From Vibrio sp. S9_S30 (lineage in GTDB: Bacteria; Pseudomonadota; Gammaproteobacteria; Enterobacterales; Vibrionaceae): a stretch of DNA of 64,000 bases. Within the stretch, counting starts at the first letter, position 1. Each line of letters starts with the position of its first letter. The stretch spans positions 1-64,000 of the forward strand of contig NZ_JAAUWT010000012.1 of NCBI RefSeq assembly GCF_014694455.1, written 5' to 3'. A model generated the notes under the pieces. It searched no databases. It was not told the origin of the DNA and worked only from the letters and a program-made list of their open reading frames with translations. Position numbers and translations under genes: made by a program. This document shows positions 26,109-34,230 of this stretch, piece by piece.

Positions 26109-26587
26109 GGCAATCGCCACTTCTTTTGGCAACAGCAAACATGCGGCTAAGGGGAGTGGCGGGTTTTCAATAACCTGAACTTAAGAGATTACTCAATCCT
26201 TTACAGTACATACATAATGTTAAAGCGGAGGGGTTGAATAAGGCATGTCCTCGGTTCCGATTGAATGCAGAAAAGGTGACATACTCAAGGTTTAGGCTCA
26301 CAGGGTGTCTGTTCGGTAGGAAACAGGATGCGCTAGATGTGGCTGTTTTAGGGAGCAGTTGCATGGGTCGGAATGAATAGCGGATCATTACATCCGCTTT
26401 GTGAGCCATTTTAAATAAAGTCGCAAAGAAAAAGTCGAGCAAAAGATTTTGAAAACATTTTCAGTTAGACTCCCATGTCAAGATGTCACAAGGTAACAGT
26501 TCATCTAAATATCATACTGTTTCTGTGATTTCGTAATAAAACAGAACCGCAACTCCAATGCATGCATCAGAAAATATGGACGTTTAA
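26109..26587. other. intergenic before the LacI-type gene
   Basis: 479 bases. CGCCACT (26115-26121) can pair with AGTGGCG (26155-26161) before GGTTTT, a weak terminator candidate for the transport operon with a long loop. The LacI-type operator lies at 26450-26463. A 91-codon minus-strand ORF here has no start signal and was not accepted. Confidence 0.5.
26450..26463. promoter_or_regulatory. LacI-type operator upstream of the LacI gene
   Basis: TGAAAACATTTTCA, 125 bases before the start codon of the regulator; perfect 6-base arms around CA. Same site as at iolD and, with one change, at the iolE-like gene, so autoregulation is likely. Confidence 0.65.
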
Positions 26588-27622
26588 ATGGACGAGAGCG
26601 AGAACCACAAAAAGGTAGAGTCAAAAGTACGTAAAGTCACGGTTGTGCATGTCGCTGAGCGTGCTGGCGTTTCTTTGTCGGCCGTTTCAAGAGCCTTTAA
26701 CCCTGAAGCCAGTATTTCTTCAAAACTGAGAAATAAAGTCATGGCCGCAGCAGCAGAATTGAATTACAAGCCGAATCGGCTTGCCAGAGGCATTAAATCT
26801 CGCTCCAGTTTGATTGGTATTCTCGTGACCGATTTCAACAACCCATTTTATTTACCCGTCCTTTCTCAATTTGCGGAAGAAATTCAGAAAAGAAATTGCC
26901 ATAGCTTGCTGATCAAAGTGACCGATGAAATGGACATTAAAGAAGCGGTGGAATTGGTGATGGAATACAACGTAGACGGGTTGATCATCACATCCGCGTC
27001 ATTACCCGAAGCATTGTCGGATGCGTGTAAGGCACAAAAAACACCCGTTGTTATTTTCGGGCGAAACTCTGATGAGAACAGCGTTACTGTTGTCAGCTGT
27101 GACAACTTAGAAGCGGGCGGTATGGCTGCAGATATGATTTTGGACGCGGGATACCGCCGACCTGCGTTTGTTACCGGCCCTGTCGGGACATCGGCGACGG
27201 TCGAGCGTCAACGTGGGTTTCTAAGTAAGCTGATCTTACGTGGGTGCGATAAATGGCAGATCGTTGAAGGTGGTGAATTCAGTTACGATTCGGGCTACGA
27301 CGCGACTGTTCGTATTTTTAATTCGAGTGAAAAACCGGATGCGCTGTTTTACGCTGACGACATTATGGCGTGCGGCGGCATGGATGCCATTCGTTACGAA
27401 TTTGGATTAAGAGTGCCAGAGGATGTGGGCATTGTTGGTGTGGATGACATTAGGCTGGCGAAAAGCCGCGCCTACAATCTCGCGACCATAAGACAACCCT
27501 TCGAAGAAATGATCGATAGAACGATAAGTACGTTATTCGAGCATATCGCAGATTCAGAGTTACCCCCTCAATCGATTACCTTGCCTTGTGAACCGGTTAT
27601 TCGAGGTTCGATTAAGAAATAA
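26588..27622 (+). CDS. LacI-family regulator of the iolD/iolE-transport set
   Basis: 344 residues. DNA-binding helix-turn-helix VHVAERAGVSLSAVSRAFNP with the hinge LNYKPNRLARGI (about 18-75), then a periplasmic-binding-protein-like effector domain (LIGILVTDFNNPFYLPVL, VDGLIITSASLP, VGIVGVDDIRLAKS). Probably a repressor released by inositol or an inosose. Three palindromes TGAAAAC(A)TTTTCA in the neighbourhood are its best candidate sites. A short basic leader precedes the HTH. It lies between the transport operon and convergent iolA. Confidence 0.92.
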   Translation: MDESENHKKVESKVRKVTVVHVAERAGVSLSAVSRAFNPEASISSKLRNKVMAAAAELNYKPNRLARGIKSRSSLIGILVTDFNNPFYLPVLSQFAEEIQKRNCHSLLIKVTDEMDIKEAVELVMEYNVDGLIITSASLPEALSDACKAQKTPVVIFGRNSDENSVTVVSCDNLEAGGMAADMILDAGYRRPAFVTGPVGTSATVERQRGFLSKLILRGCDKWQIVEGGEFSYDSGYDATVRIFNSSEKPDALFYADDIMACGGMDAIRYEFGLRVPEDVGIVGVDDIRLAKSRAYNLATIRQPFEEMIDRTISTLFEHIADSELPPQSITLPCEPVIRGSIKK

Positions 27623-27690
27623 GACCGCTCGGTTTCTTACCTTCTTCACGCTGCCACTCCTTCTTGATTCTTCATTAACACAATATTGAG

Positions 27691-27717
27691 TTAAAGGAAT
27701 TAAAGGAATTAAAGGAA
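27691..27717 (+). repeat. 9-bp triple tandem repeat
   Basis: TTAAAGGAA three times, in the 190-base space between the convergent LacI-type gene and iolA. Confidence 0.75.
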
Positions 27718-27812
27718 GCAAAACCTGCCATTTCCTATGGTGATGCAAAGGAGGGAAAGTGAGGTGCTCTACGCCACAATCATGGGGGAGAAAGCAGCGC
27801 AGAGCGAAATGG

Positions 27813-29324
27813 CTAATCCATTGTTGGCATAACGAAGTCGCTTTTGTGTTTTTCGAGTCGTACGCTTGTCGGCCAGCGAGTGGTGACGGTTTTCATTCTG
27901 GTGTAGAAACGCACGCCATCATTACCGTGCACGTTCAACGGTCCAAAAATGGAGCGCTTCCATCCACCAAAGCTGTGAAAAGCCATAGGGACAGGAATGG
28001 GGACGTTTATGCCAACCATACCGGCCAAGACATCTTCACTGAATTGCCTAGCGGTTTCACCATCGCGGGTAAAGATAGCTGTGCCATTCCCATATTCATG
28101 AGCATTGATGAGCTCAAGTGCCGTTTGGTAATCCGGTACTCGGACGACAGACAGTACGGGGCCAAAAATTTCTTCCTGATAAATCGTCATGTCTGGCTTA
28201 ACATGGTCGAACAGCGTTGGACCGACAAAAAAGCCGTTTTCATGCCCTTCAATTTTGCAGCTTCTTCCATCCACTTTGAGTTCCGCTCCCTGCGCTTCAC
28301 CGGAATCGATGTAATCTAGAATTTTTTGTCGATGTTCGGCAGAGATGACTGGCCCCATGTCGTTCTCCGGACCGTCGGTCAATCCTGGTCCTACTTTCAT
28401 TGCGCCTATTTTTTCTGAGAGCCCTTCAACAAGCGTATCTGCCGTATTGTCACCAACCGCGACAACGACGGAAAGCGCCATGCAACGTTCACCTGCTGCC
28501 CCAAATCCAGCGCCAAGAATGGCACCCGTCGCCATCTCCATATCGGCATCGGGCATCAGGATACAGTGATTTTTTGCCCCACCAAGTGCTTGGCATCGCT
28601 TACCATGCGCCGATGCCGTCGAGTAAATGTATTCTGCGATAGGGGTCGAACCCACAAAGCTCACGGCTTGAACCGTTGGATGGGTAAGCAAAACATCAAC
28701 GGCTTCTTTATCGCCATGGACCACATTGAATACGCCATCTGGGAGCCCAGCTTGTTTCAGCAATTCTGCCAGCAGTAATGAGAGAGAAGGATCTTTTTCT
28801 GAAGGTTTCAATACAAATGTATTGCCTGTCGCGATGGCGATGGGGAACATCCACATCGGCACCATGGCAGGGAAGTTAAACGGGGTGATGCCCGCACAAA
28901 CGCCCAATGGTTGCATGATAGAGTGGCTATCCACACCACTGCCGACATTGGCAGAGCTTTCACCTTTTTGGAGGTGCGGGATACCACAGGCAAATTCCAC
29001 CACTTCCAAACCTCGTGTTAGTTCCCCCATGGCATCGGAAAATACTTTTCCATGCTCATTGGATATCCATTCCGCGAGTATTGTGCTGTTCTCTTCAAGT
29101 AAGGCTTTAAAGTTAAACATGATACGAGCCCGACGAAGCGACGGCGTTTTCGACCACGCAGGAAAGGCTTGGGCGGCAGCATGAATCGCGTCTTCGACTT
29201 CCGAGGCGAGGCTAAGGGCGACCTGCTTAGTTTGTTGCCCAGTTGCAGGGTTAAACACTTTGCCAAAGCGAGCCGATTGACTTTCTATACGCTGCCCGTT
29301 GATAAAATTGGTAATGGTTTCCAT
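27813..29324 (-). CDS. iolA: methylmalonate/malonate semialdehyde dehydrogenase (acylating)
   Basis: CoA-acylating aldehyde dehydrogenase turning malonate semialdehyde into acetyl-CoA, the last step of inositol catabolism; also acts in valine catabolism as MmsA. 503 residues. It has the NAD-binding region FVLKPSEKDPS, VSFVGSTPIAEYIY, catalytic Cys in GAAGERCMALS, and IPVPMAFHSFGGWKRSIFG near the end. ATG at 29322-29324 has AGGAG six bases upstream. It follows iolC by 29 bases. The only such dehydrogenase in the window, so both inositol gene sets would depend on it. Confidence 0.96.
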   Translation of the reverse strand: METITNFINGQRIESQSARFGKVFNPATGQQTKQVALSLASEVEDAIHAAAQAFPAWSKTPSLRRARIMFNFKALLEENSTILAEWISNEHGKVFSDAMGELTRGLEVVEFACGIPHLQKGESSANVGSGVDSHSIMQPLGVCAGITPFNFPAMVPMWMFPIAIATGNTFVLKPSEKDPSLSLLLAELLKQAGLPDGVFNVVHGDKEAVDVLLTHPTVQAVSFVGSTPIAEYIYSTASAHGKRCQALGGAKNHCILMPDADMEMATGAILGAGFGAAGERCMALSVVVAVGDNTADTLVEGLSEKIGAMKVGPGLTDGPENDMGPVISAEHRQKILDYIDSGEAQGAELKVDGRSCKIEGHENGFFVGPTLFDHVKPDMTIYQEEIFGPVLSVVRVPDYQTALELINAHEYGNGTAIFTRDGETARQFSEDVLAGMVGINVPIPVPMAFHSFGGWKRSIFGPLNVHGNDGVRFYTRMKTVTTRWPTSVRLEKHKSDFVMPTMD

Positions 29325-29353
29325 TGTTTTCTCCTGATAGGTTAGGGCATCAG

Positions 29354-31297
29354 TTAGGCATGTCGCTGTTGCCAAACGGATATCAGCTGGTGGTAATTGC
29401 TTTTCACCTTCGAAATAAACGTTTCATCGTCTATTTCGTGTTTCAGCCACTGTTTCGCTGGTGTGCTAAAAATGGATCGACCGACGGCAAACCCTTGTAC
29501 ATTTTTGCTCTGAGTTGCGTCTTTGAACCCTTTTTTTAGCTGATCAAATGGCGCATCCAAACCGAGTAAGACGATGCCGCGACAATGAGGGTCATGCTGC
29601 TCGATCAGTTCATCAATCTGAATCCAGCCTTGTTTCTCCATGGATGGCAGTTTCCACCAATCGGGTTTGATTCCTAACTTATACAGTTGTGAAAGTGCGG
29701 ATGCGTAAAGCAACGATGCTTCTTTCGGTGAGCAAGGGGCTGAGTCCTTGGGTAAGATGATCTCCAATAGCAGTTCATGCCCGCTTTGGCAGCACGCTTT
29801 GTAAACTTCTTGTAGATCTTTCTGCTGCTGAAGTTTGAGAGACTCTTCGTCGTTTGGATGATAGAAGACCAAGCATTTGACAATGTGCTCTTGTGGCCAA
29901 GTCACCAGTTGGCTACCAATATTGCCATGCTCTAGCTGCAGAGGTCGTGAGGAAGGCAGCTCGATTGGACGGCCAATCCAAACCATCGGATCATTCTTTT
30001 CTTTTATCCCTGTCGCCTGATTCAGAATATGTTGGCCAAATGTGCTGTCACAGAGAATACCGGATTTGCCTTGCAACCCAGCTTCGACGGAAGCTTGGCG
30101 GTAAGCCTCCCAAATCAACGACTTAATGTAAGGAATGACATCAAGCTCTCGGTTTGCATCCCGAGCCATATCGGCAAATTGGGTGCGGTGATCAAACGCG
30201 AGAATGCAGATATCCTGCCATTCCTTGGTGCGTTTGGTTACGCGGTGAAGGTGATTGAGCTCCTCGCTCACATCAGGGCGAGGAATGTCAGCAGAGTGCG
30301 CAATGTAATAGTCAAGTTCGGCTTTGGTTGGCATCGCTGGTGCACAGCCGTGGCGAGACACGACCAAAGCGCCACAGGCGTTCGCATAGGTACAGCTTTG
30401 CTCCCACGATTCGCCATTCAAGTAGCCACGGAGCAACCCCGACATAAAAGCATCCCCAGCTCCGAGTACGTTGAGTACGTTCACTCTTACGCCTTTGATG
30501 GTTATGCCTTCATCTAAGGTATCCGGGATGTCTGTGGTAAAGACACTGCAACCGATAGGACCGCGCTTACAAACCAATTCCGCTTTAGAGAAATGTCGAA
30601 TGCGTTTTAATGCTTTTACGGTATCAATTGAACCACCTGCGATATGGAATTCTTCTTCTGTTCCAACAATCAAATCAAAGTAGTGCAATACATCCTGAAG
30701 TGACTGGGTTACGCTATCCGATTCGATGAATCGAGTTTCACCATCACCTAAAGACGTCAGCCCCCAAAGGACAGGGCGATAGTCGATATCCAATGCGGTT
30801 TTCACGCCGTGCTTTCGAGCGTAAGCTAAGGCAGTCAGGATGGCTGCACGGGATTTAGGGTTTGAAAGGTGGGTACCGGTAATGGCCAAGCAGCGTGATG
30901 AGGCGATATAACTTTCCGACACATCTTCGGGTGTAATGGCCATGTCTGCACAGTTATCACGGTAAAAAATGAGAGGGAAGGTGTCTTGGTCTTTTATGCC
31001 AAGTAAAACCAGTGCGGTTAATCTGTCTTTGTCTGTCATTAAGTGGGACACATCCACACCAGCGCGAATCAATTCTTCTCGAATAAACCGACCCATGTGC
31101 TCATCGCCAACTCGCGCCAACATACCAGATCTTAACCCCTGAATTGCCGTGCCATAGGCGACATTTCCCGAAGAACCGCCTAAATATTTAGCGAACGTGG
31201 TCATGTCCTCCAAACGAGAGCCTATTTGATCACCGTATAAATCGACTGCCACTCTGCCCATACAGATAACATCGAGCCTCTTCTCCACTTCTTTCAT
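29354..31297 (-). CDS. iolC: bifunctional 5-dehydro-2-deoxygluconokinase with DUF2090
   Basis: 647 residues, two domains. The N-terminal PfkB kinase (about 1-325; CMGRVAVDLYGDQIG, GGSSGNVAYG, LNVLGAGDAFMSGLLRG) phosphorylates 2-deoxy-5-keto-gluconate. The C-terminal DUF2090 domain (about 345-645; ILAFDHRTQFADMA, GILCDSTFGQ, LLGLDAPFDQL) is a TIM-barrel thought to supply the aldolase step in organisms lacking IolJ. AGGAG precedes the ATG. It heads the iolC-iolA operon. The leader holds an 18-bp triple repeat, a 20-bp double repeat and an RpiR-type box. The window also carries a separate IolJ-like aldolase, making the step redundant. Confidence 0.94.
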   Translation of the reverse strand: MKEVEKRLDVICMGRVAVDLYGDQIGSRLEDMTTFAKYLGGSSGNVAYGTAIQGLRSGMLARVGDEHMGRFIREELIRAGVDVSHLMTDKDRLTALVLLGIKDQDTFPLIFYRDNCADMAITPEDVSESYIASSRCLAITGTHLSNPKSRAAILTALAYARKHGVKTALDIDYRPVLWGLTSLGDGETRFIESDSVTQSLQDVLHYFDLIVGTEEEFHIAGGSIDTVKALKRIRHFSKAELVCKRGPIGCSVFTTDIPDTLDEGITIKGVRVNVLNVLGAGDAFMSGLLRGYLNGESWEQSCTYANACGALVVSRHGCAPAMPTKAELDYYIAHSADIPRPDVSEELNHLHRVTKRTKEWQDICILAFDHRTQFADMARDANRELDVIPYIKSLIWEAYRQASVEAGLQGKSGILCDSTFGQHILNQATGIKEKNDPMVWIGRPIELPSSRPLQLEHGNIGSQLVTWPQEHIVKCLVFYHPNDEESLKLQQQKDLQEVYKACCQSGHELLLEIILPKDSAPCSPKEASLLYASALSQLYKLGIKPDWWKLPSMEKQGWIQIDELIEQHDPHCRGIVLLGLDAPFDQLKKGFKDATQSKNVQGFAVGRSIFSTPAKQWLKHEIDDETFISKVKSNYHQLISVWQQRHA

Positions 31298-31327
31298 TCC
31301 CTGCTCCTGATACTGAGAACCCGCTTT

Positions 31328-31381
31328 TTAACTCAAGATACTGATTTAACTCAAGATACTGATTTAACTCAAGATACTGAT
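31328..31381. repeat. 18-bp triple tandem repeat in the iolC leader
   Basis: TTAACTCAAGATACTGAT three times without change (31328-31345, 31346-31363, 31364-31381), about 30 to 84 bases upstream of the iolC start, so inside its untranslated leader. Confidence 0.9.
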
Positions 31382-31444
31382 CAGTCTGTGACATTACTTA
31401 GGTACGGGCATTAAGCAATTCTTTGACTCAATCCGTTCATGCAA

Positions 31445-31484
31445 TGTTGTATCAATAATCATAATGTTGCATCAACAATCATAA
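31445..31484. repeat. 20-bp tandem duplication at iolC promoter
   Basis: TGTTGTATCAATAATCATAA (31445-31464) and TGTTGCATCAACAATCATAA (31465-31484). The second copy contains the predicted -10 hexamer. Confidence 0.8.
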
Positions 31485-31505
31485 TGAAACAAATATTTCG
31501 TTAAA
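31478..31505 (-). promoter_or_regulatory. predicted iolC-iolA promoter
   Basis: On the minus strand TTTAAC (31500-31505), 16 bases, TATGAT (31478-31483). The -35 match is weak. The RpiR-type box fills the spacer. Confidence 0.45.
31485..31500. promoter_or_regulatory. predicted RpiR-type operator at iolC promoter
   Basis: TGAAACAAATATTTCG, GAAA-N6-TTTC, between the predicted -35 and -10 elements. Confidence 0.55.
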
Positions 31506-31923
31506 TCTACAGTTGAAATTTTTAAATCGCAAGCGGTTTATTCCTTTAAAACGCTTAAGAAGTGGGTTTTAAAGAGGCTCGCGACGGAATGGAATCCAAG
31601 AGAGATGGATGTCGCTTGAGAGAAACGGAAACTGGTGTAGTAGCGGAACTTGGCAGGGTGACTAAAGATGTACCCCAAGTGTCCGATAATTGATAATTTA
31701 GTAAATAAATAAAAAGAGTCAAAATAATGACACTGGTGTGTATGCCATACCTGTTGGTGTGTTGGGCAAAATTTGTCATTAGATTGACGAATCAGCATAA
31801 AAAACGCAGCCCGTAGTCGCTAGCAATTTCCATATCCTGTTGATAGATTGTAATTGTAAATAAATTGTTAACATTGATCTTATGTTGTTACAAATGTGGA
31901 TTTGCAAAAGGAGGATGGGGAAA

Positions 31924-34044
31924 ATGCGAACACTATCTGTTCATTTGAAAATCACTTTGCTGGCTGGGTTCTGCCTGCTCTTTACATCGGTGAGCTTGAT
32001 AGGTTTTTCAATCTACAATGCTATGGGTAATCAGAAGATCGTTTTAGACCAAAGTTCCCAATCTGTTATTGATAAATCTCAACAAATTTTGGTTAATATG
32101 GCCAAACTGAACGCAGCAGAAGTTCAAACTTACCTTGATGAAGCCATTTACCGCGCTGAGATGCTAGGTGAGAGCGCGTTGTTTTTGCGGCGTAATGCGT
32201 TAGAAAACTTTACTCCTAGTGAAGAGTTGCGCGCCGCACTCAATGAAATGGTGAATAATACCGTTGAGCGTTTCCCTACCGTACGTGGTGCCTACCTTGT
32301 TTTTAACGAAGATGCGCTTGATGGCGAAGACAGCAATTATCACGGTGCGGATTATGTGGGGTCGAACGAAAAGGGGCGATTTGCCAGTTATTGGTCGATT
32401 TCTCCTGAGGATGCAACGCTTGTGTTTGGTCAGGTGCTTAAAGAAAGCACATTAATGGATCCCTCTCAAGCTGAGCGCTTTCTGTGCCCAATCAATTCCG
32501 GCCAGACCTGTGTTACCTCGCCACGCATGACCAAAAGCCAAGATGGGGATGTGCTGCAAACCTCACTGAACGTGCCACTCGTATTTGAAGAAGAAGTGAT
32601 TGGCTTGCTTGGGGTTGAATTGTCTCTGAATGCGTTGATTGACACAGTGTTGGAGTCGGATCACGCGCTACTTTCTGGTAAGGGGCACATAACAATTTTG
32701 AGCCTAGATGGCAGTTTGATCGGGACTGATGACGCTGGTTCAAGATTGGGTGAGAAATATCAGAGTGATAGAATCAGTGCTTCTCAGCTAGAGGGTTTTC
32801 TGTTTTCAAATAAGGTACAGACTCAATGGAGTGCAGACAAACAATGGTTAACGGTGTTCTCTCCCGTGTCTGTGGCAAACCAAACTTGGGGCGTCATGAT
32901 GGAGCTGCCCCGCGAGAGTGTGCTCGCCGATGCGACGAAGTTGGATTCCGTTATAACCGAACTGGTCAATGGCTCTATATCGACGGAATGGATGGTCGGT
33001 GTTGTGCTCGTGTTGTTAGGGCTAGCGTTGATCGCAGGTCTCTCTACTCGCTTAGTGAAGCCAATTCAGGAAGTGGTGGCAAGGTTGGACGACATTGCTT
33101 CAGGAGAAGGGGATTTAACACAAAGACTGGATGTTCAAACCCAAGATGAAATTGGTCAATTAGCTACTGGCTTCAACAAGTTCTTAGACAAGTTGCAAGT
33201 GATCATTAAAGAGGTGGTGGCAACGACACACGATATTTCTTCTACTTCCGAGCAATCGGGGCAAGCCGCATCGGTGACTCGCCAAAGCAGTGACGCGCAA
33301 TTTAAAGAGGTCGATTTGGTGGCTACGGCATCGGAAGAAATGACGCAATCGGCAGATTTGGTGGTGAAAAATGCAGAGATAGCGGTACGAGTAGCTAACG
33401 AAGCCAATGTGTTTGTTGCACAAGGAAAGGAAGTGATTAGCGACTCTTCGAATGAAATGACTAGGTTGGTTGAGAAAATGACCAGTGCAGTGCCTGTGGT
33501 AGAAGATTTAGCGAAGAACAATGCGGCCATCACAGACATTCTTTCCGTGATTGAAGGTATTTCTGAACAGACTAATTTGTTGGCTTTAAATGCGGCAATA
33601 GAAGCGGCGCGTGCGGGAGAACAAGGGCGTGGTTTTGCGGTGGTGGCGGATGAAGTACGAAACTTGGCCTGTCGAACCCAAGATTCAGTAGGCGAAATTC
33701 GAGAAGTGATTGAAAAAGTGCAGGCGGGAACCAAGAATGTCGTGAGTGCGATTCAGGAAGGAAATGAATTGGCTGTACACACACACGGTCAGGTCGATAA
33801 AGCCGTACATGAGCTTAATGCAATTGATGAGTCCATTGTCGCAATCGTAGACATGAATTCTCAGATTGTGAAAGCGGCAGAGCAGCAGCAGTCGGTGTCT
33901 GGGGAAGTAAACCTAAACGTTTCTAATATTCGTGAGTTGAGTGCACAGATTCTCGAACAGGCGGAATCATCAGAAAGGATCAGCAAAGAAATCTCCTCAA
34001 TCTCCTCTCGACAAAAAGATTTAGTTAATCAGTTTAAAGTATAA
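31924..34044 (+). CDS. methyl-accepting chemotaxis protein
   Basis: 706-residue transmembrane chemoreceptor. TM1 at about 9-31, a periplasmic sensor of roughly 310 residues (probably Cache-type), TM2 near 347-370, HAMP (STRLVKPIQEVVARLDDIA...GDLTQRLD), then the cytoplasmic signalling domain with hairpin tip [42 protein letters not shown] at 31924 has AGGAGG at 31909-31914. Divergent from iolC-iolA, so it might sense an inositol-related compound; that is positional inference only. Confidence 0.95.
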   Translation: MRTLSVHLKITLLAGFCLLFTSVSLIGFSIYNAMGNQKIVLDQSSQSVIDKSQQILVNMAKLNAAEVQTYLDEAIYRAEMLGESALFLRRNALENFTPSEELRAALNEMVNNTVERFPTVRGAYLVFNEDALDGEDSNYHGADYVGSNEKGRFASYWSISPEDATLVFGQVLKESTLMDPSQAERFLCPINSGQTCVTSPRMTKSQDGDVLQTSLNVPLVFEEEVIGLLGVELSLNALIDTVLESDHALLSGKGHITILSLDGSLIGTDDAGSRLGEKYQSDRISASQLEGFLFSNKVQTQWSADKQWLTVFSPVSVANQTWGVMMELPRESVLADATKLDSVITELVNGSISTEWMVGVVLVLLGLALIAGLSTRLVKPIQEVVARLDDIASGEGDLTQRLDVQTQDEIGQLATGFNKFLDKLQVIIKEVVATTHDISSTSEQSGQAASVTRQSSDAQFKEVDLVATASEEMTQSADLVVKNAEIAVRVANEANVFVAQGKEVISDSSNEMTRLVEKMTSAVPVVEDLAKNNAAITDILSVIEGISEQTNLLALNAAIEAARAGEQGRGFAVVADEVRNLACRTQDSVGEIREVIEKVQAGTKNVVSAIQEGNELAVHTHGQVDKAVHELNAIDESIVAIVDMNSQIVKAAEQQQSVSGEVNLNVSNIRELSAQILEQAESSERISKEISSISSRQKDLVNQFKV

Positions 34045-34083
34045 GTGCGCTAAACCGTTGTTAAGTAAAATGGGGCACCGCGC

Positions 34084-34119
34084 CAATGCCGTTCATTTAG
34101 GTGAGCGGCATTGTTTTTG
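34084..34119 (+). terminator. intrinsic terminator of the chemoreceptor gene
   Basis: CAATGCCG/CGGCATTG stem (34084-34091 with 34106-34113) followed by TTTTTGT. Confidence 0.85.
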
Positions 34120-34230
34120 TTGGATATCGGTTTGGATACCGATATCTGGATGTCACACGTTGTACTGCGATTGAAATGCATACACCTCGAACAAAATAGA
34201 GCCTCGAAAGATCAACCAACCCTAGCGGTG

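Larger units (their letters stand above)
31298..31923. other. divergent promoter region, iolC / chemoreceptor
   Basis: 626 bases. The left half carries two tandem-repeat arrays and the iolC promoter with the RpiR-type box. The right half before the chemoreceptor is AT-rich with no recognised site. Minus-strand ORFs at 31538-31798 lack start signals. Confidence 0.6.

Noticed and set aside
26167..26442. 91-codon minus-strand ORF between the binding-protein and LacI-type genes
   Set aside because: No start signal and no similarity to known folds; better read as intergenic regulatory DNA.
31538..31798. Minus-strand ORFs in the iolC/chemoreceptor intergenic region
   Set aside because: Low-complexity, aromatic-rich translation and no ribosome-binding site.
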